The position numbers and the translations under genes are program-made. This document shows positions 8,220 to 17,507 of a stretch of 40,672 bases of DNA, piece after piece (position 1 is the stretch's first letter; each line of letters starts with the position of its first letter). Under the pieces are notes generated by a model. The model ran no database searches. It saw only the letters and a program-made list of their open reading frames with translations, and had not been told where the DNA came from. Origin of the DNA: Magnetococcales bacterium (GTDB lineage: Bacteria; Pseudomonadota; Magnetococcia; Magnetococcales; Magnetaquicoccaceae). Location of the stretch: positions 1 through 40,672 of the forward strand of contig JADGAB010000003.1 of NCBI GenBank assembly GCA_015232245.1, in the 5' to 3' direction.

Positions 8220-10448
8220 TCATCGCGCCGGTGGAAACACCCCGTCCCATCCGGGTCCGGGAGGACGCTGGGCAAGATGCCGGATGCGGGCCAGATAAAG
8301 CTCGTAAATCGATTGTTCAGGATCCCGTTCCAAAAGCAAACGAAAACGTTGCCGGGCCTCCTCCCAGTTCTGATCCCGATAGCAGGCCAGCGCCTGGTGA
8401 TAGGTGTCCAACGCGGTGCGGGCATCGGCGCCGACTTCGTTGACAAAACCCTCTGGAGAAAAGATCGTCACCGCCTCGGCCATGCCCCGGGGACGAATCC
8501 GGTCCAGATCCCGGAAGATCACCTCCGGCAGGGCCTGACAGGTGCCGCTCCCCACCACCAGGGAGAGACCATAGCGTTTGGTCAGGGTTTCCAGGCGTCG
8601 GGCCTGGTTGACCGCCTCTCCCGCCACGGTGAAGGCGGGACGAAAATCCGATCCCAGATCCCCCACCTGCATCTCACCGCTGTTCATGCCGATGGAAATT
8701 CTCAAGGAGGGCCACCCTTTGGTCTGAAACTCATCCTTGAGTTCATCCGCCACCCGCAGCATCTCCAAAGCGCAACGCAACGCCTCCCGGGCATGGTGGG
8801 GATTGTCTCCGGGAGCGCCCCAGAAGGCCATGATCGCATCCCCCATGTACCGGTCCAGCGTCCCTCGATGGTCGTGGATGATCCCGGTCATCCGGTTGAG
8901 ATAAACCCGGACCATCTGTTCCAGTTCTTCCGATGGCAACCGTTCCGCCATGAGACTGAACGCGCGAATATTGACCAATAGCACCGTCAACTCTTCTTTT
9001 CGCACCCGGGTGGTCAGCGGATCCCCCGACCGATGCAGTTGATTCAATCTTGCTGCGGGAAGATGCTGGGCAAACAGGCGCATCCGTTTAGAGTTGCGCC
9101 AGGAGATCCAGACCACCCCGAAGCTGGAATGGATAAAAAAAAGCACCAAGGTCAGAATGGTGGGAGAAGCCATGGGAATGACCATATCTCCGCGTCGCCA
9201 GAACAGGGCGTTGCTCCAGGCGATGACGATCCACAATCCGCAGGCGATGTAGAGTCCGTAGACCGGAGAGAGGCGGGGCGCCAGCAGCAGCATCAGCGCG
9301 CCGATGACCAGAAAACTCCCCACCTCCAGCCAGACATAATAGGGGGCGCGACGTTTGATGGTGCCATCCAGCATGCCGCTGATGATGTTGGCGTGAATCT
9401 CCACCCCCGGAAACACCGGATGCACCGGGGTCACCCGCAGATCCATCAATCCGGGAGCGGTGGAGCCCACCAGCACGATGGCGTCGTTCAACAGGGCGGG
9501 ATTGATCTTTTTGTCGAGAATGTCCACGGCGGAAAGATAAGGAAAACTGCCCGGCGGACCCCGGTACGGAATGAGGATAGCGGCCTGTTCATCCACCGGA
9601 ATGTGGTGGGGCCCCAGACCCAGCCACTCCAGACCGGAGGTGGCGCGGAGGGATCTCCGGGTGGTCGGGCCGATCCCCAGGGTCACGGGGGGATCGGCGA
9701 GAATGGTTCTGACCAGACTCAAGGTCAGGGATTGATAGATGCGCCCTTCGAACTCCTGCAGCAGGGGCAGGGAACGGTGTACCCCGTCCGGATCCACCAG
9801 GGGATTGTCCAGAAAACCGCCATTCTGGGCCGCGTTGCGCAATACCGGCAGATTGGCCCCGAAGCCCGACGCCTTGACCAGAGGCAGATTCACCTGTCCC
9901 AACTCTTCCAGGGTGATCACCGGATCGGGCAGGGCGCCGAATCGGGTGGGATTCTGCTCCCCGAGGGGCCGGAAATAGAACCCCAGCAGCACCGGACGCC
10001 CCCGCAGACTCCTGGCGAAGCGTTCATCCCGTTCCAGCGCGGGACGCATGCGGTTGTACTCCAGCAGAAAGGCTGGCTGGTTTTGCATGGCCCCCTGGGC
10101 AAGACGGTCGAGCACCTGCAGGCCGGAACTTTCGTCCCGTTCGGCGAAGATCAGGTCAAATCCGAGAGCCAATACCCGATAATGATTGAAAAGATTCTCC
10201 GTGATGACGGCCATCTGGTGTCGTCCCCAGGGCCAGCGTCCCACCCGGGCCAGACTTTTTTCATCAATGTCCACGATGACGATCCGGGTATCCTGGGTGC
10301 CCGGCATGGCGATCTTGACGCGTGAGTCGTAGGCGAGATGTTCGAGTTTTTCCAGAAAGGGCAGTTCGTAAATCCTGAGCGCATGCAACGTGAACAGCAC
10401 GATCACGGACAGGCCGGTCAAAAGACGCATCCAGTAAAGACGAGTCAC
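8220..10448 (-). CDS. CHASE2-domain adenylate/guanylate cyclase-like protein with altered active site
   Basis: This 742-residue membrane protein has a first hydrophobic segment (about 10-28), an extracytoplasmic CHASE2 sensor (about 40-365), two to three membrane helices (about 370-450) and a class III nucleotide cyclase domain (about 485-665). The C-terminal helical tail ending in a WDGV motif is usual in this family. Key residues deviate: the first metal-binding Asp is N493 (LVNIRAF), the usual adenine-contact Lys is R533 and the usual Asp before FTV is A605. D537 in GDAIMAFWG and N614 in VNQARR remain. The domain may be inactive or use another ligand. The start is a GTG; ATG at 10430 is an alternative. 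It follows the HD-GYP gene by 36 bases and overlaps the alternative start of the glycosyltransferase gene. Confidence 0.85.
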   Translation of the reverse strand: MTRLYWMRLLTGLSVIVLFTLHALRIYELPFLEKLEHLAYDSRVKIAMPGTQDTRIVIVDIDEKSLARVGRWPWGRHQMAVITENLFNHYRVLALGFDLIFAERDESSGLQVLDRLAQGAMQNQPAFLLEYNRMRPALERDERFARSLRGRPVLLGFYFRPLGEQNPTRFGALPDPVITLEELGQVNLPLVKASGFGANLPVLRNAAQNGGFLDNPLVDPDGVHRSLPLLQEFEGRIYQSLTLSLVRTILADPPVTLGIGPTTRRSLRATSGLEWLGLGPHHIPVDEQAAILIPYRGPPGSFPYLSAVDILDKKINPALLNDAIVLVGSTAPGLMDLRVTPVHPVFPGVEIHANIISGMLDGTIKRRAPYYVWLEVGSFLVIGALMLLLAPRLSPVYGLYIACGLWIVIAWSNALFWRRGDMVIPMASPTILTLVLFFIHSSFGVVWISWRNSKRMRLFAQHLPAARLNQLHRSGDPLTTRVRKEELTVLLVNIRAFSLMAERLPSEELEQMVRVYLNRMTGIIHDHRGTLDRYMGDAIMAFWGAPGDNPHHAREALRCALEMLRVADELKDEFQTKGWPSLRISIGMNSGEMQVGDLGSDFRPAFTVAGEAVNQARRLETLTKRYGLSLVVGSGTCQALPEVIFRDLDRIRPRGMAEAVTIFSPEGFVNEVGADARTALDTYHQALACYRDQNWEEARQRFRLLLERDPEQSIYELYLARIRHLAQRPPGPGWDGVFPPAR

Positions 10449-10484
10449 CGGCGCTGCCCCTGATTCATGCGTTGACGTGGATGG

Positions 10485-12140
10485 TTATGGCTTGTAGCCG
10501 GGGATTTTCTCCAGAACCACCTCGTCGATCTGTTCCGGCGCCAGGTACTCCTGGGCGTAGTCGAGATAGATCTTCTTGTCGATGAACAACTTGAAAAGAT
10601 CCGGATCGATATGTCCGTCTTTCATCATGAAACCCAGGATCTGCAACGAGGCGGAGAGAGTCTTGCCTTTCTTGTAGGGACGGTCCCGGGCCGTGAGGGC
10701 CTCGAACACATCGGCAATGGCCACCATGCGCGCCTGCACCGACATCTGATCTCCGGTGAGCCCCTTGGGATAGCCTTTGCCGTTCATCTGTTCGTGGTGT
10801 CCGCCCGCGATCTCCGGCACCCGTTTCAGGTGTCTGGGGAAGGGGATGGCATCCAGCATCCGGATGGTGGCCGAGACGTGATAGTTGATGATCTCCCGTT
10901 CCTCCGGGGTGATGGTCCCCTTGGGAATGTTGAGATTGTAGACCTCGTTATCCGACAAAAAGGCTCTTTCCCTCCCTGCGGTGTCCACCCAGCGGCGTTT
11001 GCCAATGGCCCGGATCCGGTCCTGACGCTGCTGGGACATGAACTCGCCGCCGATATTGGTCTCCCGAATGAACTCCCGGTCCGCGTCGAGGCTGGTCAAC
11101 TCCTGGCGCATCTCCTCTTCCATGAGGCGGATCTGATCCGCCGGAACCCCTTTTTCCATGGCGGCGATCTTTTCTTTCAGGAAGGCGAGCTCCACATCCC
11201 GTTTGAGCACCTCGAAACGGGTATCCACCAGATGCACACGGTCGAAAATGGTTTCGAGTTTGGTGCCCTTGTCCACCACTTCGGCGGGGGTGACCACCTT
11301 GCCGCAGTCGTGCAGCCAGGAAGCGATTTTCAGTTCGTACATCTCCTCGTCGGAGAAGCGCAGATTCTGGATGGGCCCATCTTCGCAGTCGTTGGCCGCC
11401 CGGCCAAGCATCTCCGCCAGAACCGGCACACGATGGCAGTGTCCGCCGGTGTAGGGGGATTTGTCGTCGATTGCCGTGGCGATGGCCTGAATGAACGATT
11501 CGAACAGCGCCTTGAGATCCGCGATGAGTTTCTGGTTGGTCAGGGCGATGGCGGCCTGAGATGCCAGGGATTCCGCCAGCTTCTGGAACTCCCGGGAAAA
11601 GGAAACGATCTCCTGGGTGCGGGTGTCCTTGGCGTTGATGAGCTGCAAAACCCCGATGATTTCGTTTTCGTGGTTTTTCAGCGGCACGGTCAGAAAGGAT
11701 TTGGAACGGTACTGGGTTCTTTGGTCAAAGGCCCGGGTGCCGGAAAAGTCGAATCCTTCCGCCTCGTAGGCGTCCGGAATGTTGACCGTGGTATGTTTGA
11801 GGGCTGAAAACGCGGCAATCATCTGCAAATTGGGCTCGCCGTTTTTGTAAAGGGGCAGTTCGGGAAAGTTGATCGGCACTCCCGTGGTGCCCCCCATGGC
11901 GATTCCCAGGGAGTCGGTACGCAGGATTTCAAACTTGAGGGTCTGACGGTCCGTGACGGAGTACATGGTCCCGGCATCGGCGTTGGTCAACTCCTTGGCC
12001 CCCAGGAGAATGATCTCCAGCAGACGGTTGACGTTGCGTTCCGCCGAAAGGGCGATGCCGATATCGTTCAGACGCTCGATTCGCTGGACAATATCCGTGC
12101 CCGGATCTTCATCGGTTGTCTGGACAGGCTGTTGCAACAT
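10485..12140 (-). CDS. GAF-HD-GYP protein, probable c-di-GMP phosphodiesterase
   Basis: This 551-residue cytoplasmic protein has a GAF sensor domain (about 20-205) and an HD-GYP domain (about 215-530). The catalytic HD is H277/D278 in SWLHDCGKVV. HHE at 448-450 and GYP at 456-458 complete the signature, though the usual Asp of HHExxDGxGYP is Asn here. About 125 residues (285-410), with charged and coiled-coil-like sequence, separate the HD and GYP halves. HD-GYP enzymes hydrolyse cyclic di-GMP. AGGAG six bases upstream of 12140 fixes the start and excludes a longer open frame. It leads the run that continues into the CHASE2 cyclase-like gene, so it may be the signalling input for that set. 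Two diguanylate cyclases elsewhere in the window could supply its substrate. Confidence 0.88.
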   Translation of the reverse strand: MLQQPVQTTDEDPGTDIVQRIERLNDIGIALSAERNVNRLLEIILLGAKELTNADAGTMYSVTDRQTLKFEILRTDSLGIAMGGTTGVPINFPELPLYKNGEPNLQMIAAFSALKHTTVNIPDAYEAEGFDFSGTRAFDQRTQYRSKSFLTVPLKNHENEIIGVLQLINAKDTRTQEIVSFSREFQKLAESLASQAAIALTNQKLIADLKALFESFIQAIATAIDDKSPYTGGHCHRVPVLAEMLGRAANDCEDGPIQNLRFSDEEMYELKIASWLHDCGKVVTPAEVVDKGTKLETIFDRVHLVDTRFEVLKRDVELAFLKEKIAAMEKGVPADQIRLMEEEMRQELTSLDADREFIRETNIGGEFMSQQRQDRIRAIGKRRWVDTAGRERAFLSDNEVYNLNIPKGTITPEEREIINYHVSATIRMLDAIPFPRHLKRVPEIAGGHHEQMNGKGYPKGLTGDQMSVQARMVAIADVFEALTARDRPYKKGKTLSASLQILGFMMKDGHIDPDLFKLFIDKKIYLDYAQEYLAPEQIDEVVLEKIPGYKP

Positions 12141-12309
12141 GGCGGCTCCTTTTTTATGCGCGGACTCTTTGAAGCTTTCTGAAGTGAATCGACTGATTTT
12201 CCAAATGCAGGATATACCAGTCGAGAGGATTTTGCACATGCTTTGTGTGCAGAAACATCACCTGAGATAATGGCCGGGAGGGATTTTATGCAAGAGGCGG
12301 CGCGACCCT

Positions 12310-12798
12310 TCAAAACCAACTGGCGGGATGCCACAATCTTTGCCATCCCTTGGGCTTGCGTCGCTGCCATAAACTGCTGACCAGAAATTGAAAACGATTC
12401 TGGGGGGTGGTGATGTCGGTCAACTCCTCCAGAAACTGATCCTGACGTCGGAACCCTTCGGTCCAGCGGCGGATCTGCTCCTCGTAGGCCAGCATGCCAC
12501 CGTCCAGACTCAGCAGGGTGAAGGGTGAGCGGCGGTTTTTGCGATAGAAGAGTTGCACCCCCTCCAGGCTGGAATTGCCGGTATTGCACACCAGCAGCAC
12601 CGGCACGCCCGTCTGAAACTCGATCCCCAGCATGTCCTGCACCCAGTCGGCCTCCTCGTAGAAGATGTCCGGCAGGTGACGGGTGGGAATGGCGCCGGGA
12701 ATGGCACGCTGATAGTCGCCACGAAGATCGACGACACGCAGACGGGTGCCTTGGGCCAGATCCCGCAGATAGGCTTCCACACTCAGGGATTTTTTCAT
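12310..12798 (-). CDS. Rhodanese-like domain protein
   Basis: The 162-residue protein has a single rhodanese-like domain. It shows RVVDLRGDYQR near the start, then VLLVCNTGNSS with a candidate active-site cysteine in the loop, and LLSLDGGM near the end. Single-domain rhodaneses carry sulfur as a cysteine persulfide, but many have other roles. The C-terminal 45 residues are basic and unassigned. No signal peptide is seen. A clear ribosome binding site is lacking before 12798. It is separated by 169 bases from the HD-GYP gene, so cotranscription is uncertain. Upstream is an AT-rich region divergent from the HdeA-like gene. Confidence 0.7.
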   Translation of the reverse strand: MKKSLSVEAYLRDLAQGTRLRVVDLRGDYQRAIPGAIPTRHLPDIFYEEADWVQDMLGIEFQTGVPVLLVCNTGNSSLEGVQLFYRKNRRSPFTLLSLDGGMLAYEEQIRRWTEGFRRQDQFLEELTDITTPQNRFQFLVSSLWQRRKPKGWQRLWHPASWF

Positions 12799-13089
12799 GG
12801 CAAAGGCAAATGTCGCATAATGAATATTATGTCAAATTGCTGCAAGAGGCGTGTTGGCAATATTTAACGTAACCATGTGAGCATGTTTCATTATTTTAAC
12901 ATATGCCGGTCATGCGCCATTTTGCAACCAAATTATTTGTCGGCCAGGATGAGCGGATCCCTTGAAAAAAATCAAAAACGTCGCCATGATGAATCGGAAC
13001 GGAGGAATGGCTGCAAGGATTCCTGTCCAATGAATTGTCAGTTGTTCACCAAATTGGCCATTATTAACATCTTCACGAGGCTTGTTCAG
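12799..13089. other. AT-rich intergenic region between divergent genes
   Basis: This stretch of about 290 bases separates the rhodanese-like gene (minus) from the HdeA-like gene (plus). It is clearly more AT-rich than the surrounding coding DNA, as expected of a regulatory region. A plus-strand open frame crosses it, but its sequence does not resemble a protein and it runs into the true HdeA-like start. I see no RNA gene in it. Confidence 0.5.
13035..13064 (+). promoter_or_regulatory. Candidate sigma70-type promoter for HdeA-like gene
   Basis: TTGTCA at 13035-13040 and CATTAT at 13059-13064 are separated by 18 bases. The start site would fall near 13071, very close to the ACGAGG ribosome binding site at 13075-13080. 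That tight spacing makes the call tentative. Confidence 0.3.
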
Positions 13090-13419
13090 ATGAAAAAATT
13101 AACCGTTATTGCCTTGCTGCTGTGCGCGTCCCAGTTTGTCGCCACTCCTGGCCATGCCCGCAAACAGAGTCAGGATCAAGCAATCGACTTTGGTTCCTAT
13201 ACCTGTCGTCAGTTCCTGGAAGAAGCCGCCAGCGGCAGCGAGGAAGATATCGGCGTGGTGCTGATGTGGATCGACGGCTATCTGAGCGGCGTATCCGGCG
13301 ATACGGTCTGGAAGCCCAATGAATTCGCCGAATTCTCCGGAAGACTGGCGGAATACTGTGCCAAGAACGGCAACAAGAAGCTCCTGGAAGCTGCCAAGCA
13401 CAAAGGGATTCAGCATTAA
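13090..13419 (+). CDS. HdeA/HdeB-family periplasmic protein
   Basis: The 109-residue precursor has a signal peptide of about 23 residues (basic MKK, hydrophobic core, then a small-residue site ending GHA). The mature part has the HdeA pattern: a cysteine in [16 protein letters not shown] in the middle and a second cysteine in EYCAKN, which could form one disulfide. HdeA and HdeB are acid-activated periplasmic chaperones in enterobacteria. Related proteins in other proteobacteria are common and mostly unstudied, so acid resistance is not proven here. ACGAGG lies nine bases before the ATG. The gene stands alone and ends just before a hairpin terminator. Confidence 0.75.
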   Translation: MKKLTVIALLLCASQFVATPGHARKQSQDQAIDFGSYTCRQFLEEAASGSEEDIGVVLMWIDGYLSGVSGDTVWKPNEFAEFSGRLAEYCAKNGNKKLLEAAKHKGIQH

Positions 13420-13436
13420 GGCCCGGCAGAACCTTC

Positions 13437-13483
13437 GCGTTTCCCGAGCAGTTCTTTCGGAACTGTTCGGGAAAGCGCTTTTC
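13437..13483 (+). terminator. Hairpin terminator after HdeA-like gene
   Basis: A long inverted repeat with arms near 13437-13454 and 13460-13478, loop TTTCG and one bulged or mismatched position is followed by a short T run. It lies 18 bases after the HdeA-like stop codon. Confidence 0.7.
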
Positions 13484-13519
13484 ATCCTTCCCCGGTTTTG
13501 TCCCCCCTGTGACCCAACA

Positions 13520-13550
13520 ACGACAGTTGACGCAACCTGTCGTCGTTTTT
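13520..13550 (+). terminator. Second hairpin terminator before metG
   Basis: ACGACAG (13520-13526) pairs with CTGTCGT (13537-13543) around a 10-base loop, and is followed by a GTTTTT tract. It looks like a rho-independent terminator in tandem with the one at 13437-13483, isolating metG from upstream transcription. Confidence 0.65.
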
Positions 13551-13578
13551 CTCCTCATGACCGGAAAATTAATTGTCA

Positions 13579-13603
13579 TCCGGCATGCTCAAGTCTTGCC
13601 GGA
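13579..13603. repeat. Perfect 7-base inverted repeat upstream of metG
   Basis: TCCGGCA at 13579-13585 and TGCCGGA at 13597-13603 form a dyad with an 11-base spacer. The right arm overlaps the proposed -35 element of metG, so it could be an operator; no regulator can be named. Confidence 0.4.
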
Positions 13604-13623
13604 CGAATTGAAACTGCTAAAAT
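13596..13623 (+). promoter_or_regulatory. Candidate sigma70-type promoter for metG
   Basis: TTGCCG at 13596-13601 and TAAAAT at 13618-13623 are separated by 16 bases. The predicted start near 13630 leaves a leader of about 44 bases before the metG ATG. It lies just after the two terminators, where a new promoter is needed. Confidence 0.45.
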
Positions 13624-13673
13624 GTCCGTCAGAGGTGTCACTTTTACCTATACCTTCATCGGGTCGTTGCCTC

Positions 13674-15728
13674 ATGCGCCGCATTCTCGTCACCAGCGCC
13701 TTGCCGTATGCCAATGGACAAATCCATCTTGGCCACCTCGTCGAAACCATTCAAACCGATATCTGGGTGAGATTCCAGAAACTGCACGGCAATGAGTGTT
13801 TCTATTTTTGCGCCGATGACACCCATGGCACCCCGGTGATGATCCGCGCCCGCCAGGAGGGGATCACCCCCGAAACCCTGGTGGCCCGCATGCATGCCGA
13901 ACATCTGGGCGATTTCCAGGGGTTTCATATCGGTTTCGACAATTATTACACCACCAACAGTGAAGAGAACCGTCTGCTCTCCGAAGAGGTCTATCTGAAC
14001 AATCGCGCGGCGGGCAACATCCGCGTCAGCACGGTGCGTCAGGCCTTTTGCGCCCAGGACAACATGTTCCTGCCGGATCGGTTCATCCGTGGCATCTGTC
14101 CCACCTGCGGGGCCGAGGATCAATACGGCGACGCCTGCGAGGTCTGTTCCGGCAGCCATTCTCCTCTGGATCTGAAACAACCCCGTTGCGCCATCTGCGG
14201 CAATCCGCCGGTGGAGCGGGATTCGGAACATTTCTTCTTCCGTTTGACCGCCTTCGAGGCGTTTCTGAAAGGATGGATCCGCTCCGGGGCCTTGCAGCCG
14301 GAGATGGCCAACAAACTGGATGAGTGGTTCGAGGCGGGATTGCAGGATTGGGACATCTCCCGGGACGGACCCTATTTCGGTTTTGAGATTCCGGACGCTC
14401 CGGGGAAGTATTTCTATGTCTGGCTGGACGCCCCCATCGGCTACATGGCCTCCACCTGGGAGTGGTGCAAGCGGAATGGCCGGGATTTCGACGCCATCTG
14501 GCGTCGGGATGACCAGATGGAGGTCTACCATTTCATCGGCAAGGACATCCTCTATTTTCACACGCTGTTCTGGCCGGCCACCCTGAAAGGCGCTGGGTTC
14601 CGGGTGCCCACATCGGTGTTCACCCATGGGTTTCTGACGGTCAACGGGCAAAAGATGTCCAAATCCCGGGGCACCTTCATCACCGCACGGCAATACCTGG
14701 AACATCTGGATCCCGAATACCTTCGCTACTACTACGCCGCCAAACTCACCGCCCGGGTGGATGACCTGGACCTGAATCTGGATGACTTCATCCTGCGGGT
14801 CAACAGCGATCTGGTAGGCAAGGTGGTGAACATCGCCTCCCGCAGCGCCGGATTCATTCAGAAGCGGTTCGGAGGCAACCTGGCGGAACACTACCCGGAG
14901 GACGGAGGGCTGCATGCCCAGTTCGTGACCGCAGGAGAGGAGATCGCCCAGCTTTACGAAGCCCGGGAGTTCTCCAAGGCCATGCGGGCCATCATGACCC
15001 TGGCGGATCTGGCCAACCGGTTTGTGGAGGCCAAAGCGCCGTGGAATCTGGCCAAGGATCCGGACCGGGATCGGGAACTGGCCGACACCTGTACCGTGGC
15101 CATCAATCTGTTCCGCATTCTGATGATCTATCTGCAGCCGGTTCTGCCCCAACTGGCATTGAAGTGCCAGGAGTTTCTGCGACTGCCGCCCTTTACCTGG
15201 GAGTCCCGCCGGGAGCCCATGCACCATCAGGCCATCGGCGAGTTTACGCACCTTATGGCCCGGGTGGATCCCAAAAAGGTGGAAGCCCTGGTGCAGCTCG
15301 CAGCCCCGGCCACCCCTTCGGCTCCCGCCGTTCCCAAATCCAAAGCCGCGCCACCCCCCCCCGCGCCCACTCCCTCCCCTGCCCCAGCCGACAGCTCGCC
15401 TCCGCTGGACATCGACACCTTCTCCCAGGTGGATCTCCGGGTGGCCAGAATTCTGTCCGCCGCTCCGGTGGAAGGGGCGGACAAGCTGCTTCAGTTGACC
15501 CTGGACTTGGGAGATCTGGGTCAGAAGACCGTCTTTGCCGGCATCCGTTCCGCCTATGATCCCCAGACCCTCCCCGGTCGTCTGACGGTGGTGGTCGCCA
15601 ACCTCAAGCCGCGCAAGATGCGCTTCGGAGTTTCGGAAGGGATGGTCCTGGCAGCCGGTTCCGGAGGCAATGAGCTTTTTCTGCTTTCACCCGACCTGGG
15701 AGCCACCCCGGGCATGCGCATTCGTTAG
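13674..15728 (+). CDS. metG: Methionyl-tRNA synthetase
   Basis: This 684-residue class I synthetase charges tRNA-Met with methionine in the cytoplasm. The start at 13674 fits the family N-terminus; the open frame upstream is not protein-like. The HIGH motif is HLGH at residues 18-21 and KMSKS is at 327-331. A cysteine-rich zinc knuckle lies near residues 142-175 (CPTC, CEVC, CAIC). An anticodon-binding helical domain follows. A proline/alanine-rich linker then leads to a C-terminal EMAP/Trbp111-type tRNA-binding domain ([16 protein letters not shown]), as in the longer MetG forms that dimerise. No strong ribosome binding site is seen. It is read in the same direction as the three-receiver gene 27 bases downstream. 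Confidence 0.97.
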   Translation: MRRILVTSALPYANGQIHLGHLVETIQTDIWVRFQKLHGNECFYFCADDTHGTPVMIRARQEGITPETLVARMHAEHLGDFQGFHIGFDNYYTTNSEENRLLSEEVYLNNRAAGNIRVSTVRQAFCAQDNMFLPDRFIRGICPTCGAEDQYGDACEVCSGSHSPLDLKQPRCAICGNPPVERDSEHFFFRLTAFEAFLKGWIRSGALQPEMANKLDEWFEAGLQDWDISRDGPYFGFEIPDAPGKYFYVWLDAPIGYMASTWEWCKRNGRDFDAIWRRDDQMEVYHFIGKDILYFHTLFWPATLKGAGFRVPTSVFTHGFLTVNGQKMSKSRGTFITARQYLEHLDPEYLRYYYAAKLTARVDDLDLNLDDFILRVNSDLVGKVVNIASRSAGFIQKRFGGNLAEHYPEDGGLHAQFVTAGEEIAQLYEAREFSKAMRAIMTLADLANRFVEAKAPWNLAKDPDRDRELADTCTVAINLFRILMIYLQPVLPQLALKCQEFLRLPPFTWESRREPMHHQAIGEFTHLMARVDPKKVEALVQLAAPATPSAPAVPKSKAAPPPPAPTPSPAPADSSPPLDIDTFSQVDLRVARILSAAPVEGADKLLQLTLDLGDLGQKTVFAGIRSAYDPQTLPGRLTVVVANLKPRKMRFGVSEGMVLAAGSGGNELFLLSPDLGATPGMRIR

Positions 15729-15755
15729 CATCTCAAAAGAAGGCAATCACGCGAC

Positions 15756-17495
15756 ATGGATATTCAGCCGAAAAAAGTGCTCCTCTTGACCGACTCGGGC
15801 ACGGTCAATCAAATGCTCAAAGGTACGCTGACCAGTCACGGTTATGACGTGACCCTGCTGCAGTCCAGCAATGCCCAGTTCTTTCAGGCCATCGTGGAGT
15901 CCCAGCCGGACATCATCTTTCTGCGCACCGAATTGAACCATGCCAATGGCCTGGAGGTGTGCGACCGGATCAAGAAGGAACCCTCCCTGAACAAAATCCG
16001 GGTGGTGTTCCTCTCCTCCAATCCCAAGGTGCGGGAACAGGCCATCGAACACCACGCGGACCGTTTTCTGACCATGCCTTTTTCTCCAGCCGATGTGGTG
16101 GAGACGGCGGCGGCGCTTGCGGTGGTCAAGCCGGTCATCCTGTACGTGGATGACAGCGACCTGATGCATCACACCGTGGTTCCTCCCCTCAAGGAGGAGG
16201 GCTACGAGGTGATCGAAGCCTGGGATGGCCGTGAGGCGACTGAAATCATCGATGAACGGGATGGTCGCCTGGATCTGATCCTTTCCGATGTGGAAATGCC
16301 GGTCATGGACGGGGTGACTCTGTGCAAGACCATCCGTTCCACCCGGACCGAAGACATTCCGTTCATGCTGCTCACCTCCCTGGATTCGGCGGAGGCCGTG
16401 GCCCGGGGATTCAACGCCGGCGCGGACGACTACATCACCAAGCCGGTGCTGATTCATGAACTCCTCTCCCGGGTCAAGCGTCTGCTCAAGGTGGGACGCC
16501 AGGAGTTGTTGCGTCCCGAACGGATCCTGCTGGTGGACGATTCGGCGGTGATTCGCGGCATGATGCTGACCGCCCTGCGTTCCCATGGTCTGAGCGCGGA
16601 CGCGGTGGAACATGGTGTCGCGGCTCTGGCCAAGCTCCAGGAGCGGCGTTATCACCTCATGGTCTCCGATTACGACATGCCCCAGATGAACGGACTGGAT
16701 CTGTGCATGAAGATCCGTCAGGAGCCTTCCCCCTGGCAGCAGATGCCGATCATCTTCGTCACCGCCCGGGATGCCAAAGCCGATGAGGTGCGGGTCAAAT
16801 CCCTCGGGATCCAGGCGTTCATCACCAAGCCTTTCAACGCCGACCGCTTTCTGGCCGAGACGGAACGGGTGCTCTCGGAGTTCCAACTTGCCCGGCAGAA
16901 CCGCATGATCTCTTATTATTTCGCCGATCTGGCCAAAGGCGGCCAGGAGGTGCTGGCCAGCGATCAATTCCGGACGATTCTGTGTGTGGGGCTTAACGAA
17001 TTTCGCGCCCTTTCCAAACGTCTGGATCCCAACACGCTGATTTCCGTGATGAATCATTATTATGCCGTCATCGGGAACGTGCTGGACCATTGCGATGTCC
17101 TGCTGGACAAGATCCAGGAGGACCGGTTGATCGTCTCCTTCGGCAATCAGGACAAGGGGGCCATGCAGGCCATCGAGTGCGCCCGGGCCATGCACAAGGC
17201 CCTGCCCGAACTGCAAAAGCGCGCCAATGACAACGAGATCCGACTGCAGACCGGGATTCACTCCGGACGTCTGGTGCTGGGCGCCATGGATCCCATCTCC
17301 ACCCGTGACCGAACCATCACCCTGATCGGCGAGAGCGTGGATCTGGCCCGTCGGGTACAGGATGTGGCTCCTCCCGGGGATATCGTGCTTTCCGAAACCA
17401 CCTTCGCCCTGGTGCAGTCTCTGGTGAAAACCCAACCCATGGGGTACGTCAAGACCCAGGAAGGGGCGATGCGGGCTTTTCAGGTCACGGGGTGA
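15756..17495 (+). CDS. Triple-receiver protein with degenerate cyclase domain
   Basis: The 579-residue cytoplasmic protein has three receiver domains and a C-terminal class III cyclase-like domain. REC1 (about 6-122) lacks the phosphoacceptor: R57 stands where Asp is expected. REC2 (about 127-243) and REC3 (about 256-373) look functional, with acceptors D178 and D305, acidic pockets and conserved Lys in TKP. The cyclase-like domain (about 403-578) has lost key residues: G412 replaces the first metal Asp, and D529 replaces the conserved Asn before LARR. D456 remains. It is likely a pseudo-cyclase acting by binding or dimerisation. The matching kinase is unknown, but the Wsp-like and Kai-linked kinases in this window are candidates. 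Confidence 0.85.
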   Translation: MDIQPKKVLLLTDSGTVNQMLKGTLTSHGYDVTLLQSSNAQFFQAIVESQPDIIFLRTELNHANGLEVCDRIKKEPSLNKIRVVFLSSNPKVREQAIEHHADRFLTMPFSPADVVETAAALAVVKPVILYVDDSDLMHHTVVPPLKEEGYEVIEAWDGREATEIIDERDGRLDLILSDVEMPVMDGVTLCKTIRSTRTEDIPFMLLTSLDSAEAVARGFNAGADDYITKPVLIHELLSRVKRLLKVGRQELLRPERILLVDDSAVIRGMMLTALRSHGLSADAVEHGVAALAKLQERRYHLMVSDYDMPQMNGLDLCMKIRQEPSPWQQMPIIFVTARDAKADEVRVKSLGIQAFITKPFNADRFLAETERVLSEFQLARQNRMISYYFADLAKGGQEVLASDQFRTILCVGLNEFRALSKRLDPNTLISVMNHYYAVIGNVLDHCDVLLDKIQEDRLIVSFGNQDKGAMQAIECARAMHKALPELQKRANDNEIRLQTGIHSGRLVLGAMDPISTRDRTITLIGESVDLARRVQDVAPPGDIVLSETTFALVQSLVKTQPMGYVKTQEGAMRAFQVTG

Positions 17496-17507
17496 GTCAT
17501 CCGAAAA

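Noticed and set aside
12877-13089. N-terminal extension of the HdeA-like gene
   Set aside because: The extension is not protein-like, and the ATG at 13090 has a signal peptide and a ribosome binding site.
13509-13673. N-terminal extension of metG
   Set aside because: It contains a terminator hairpin and a promoter-like sequence; the family N-terminus begins at 13674.
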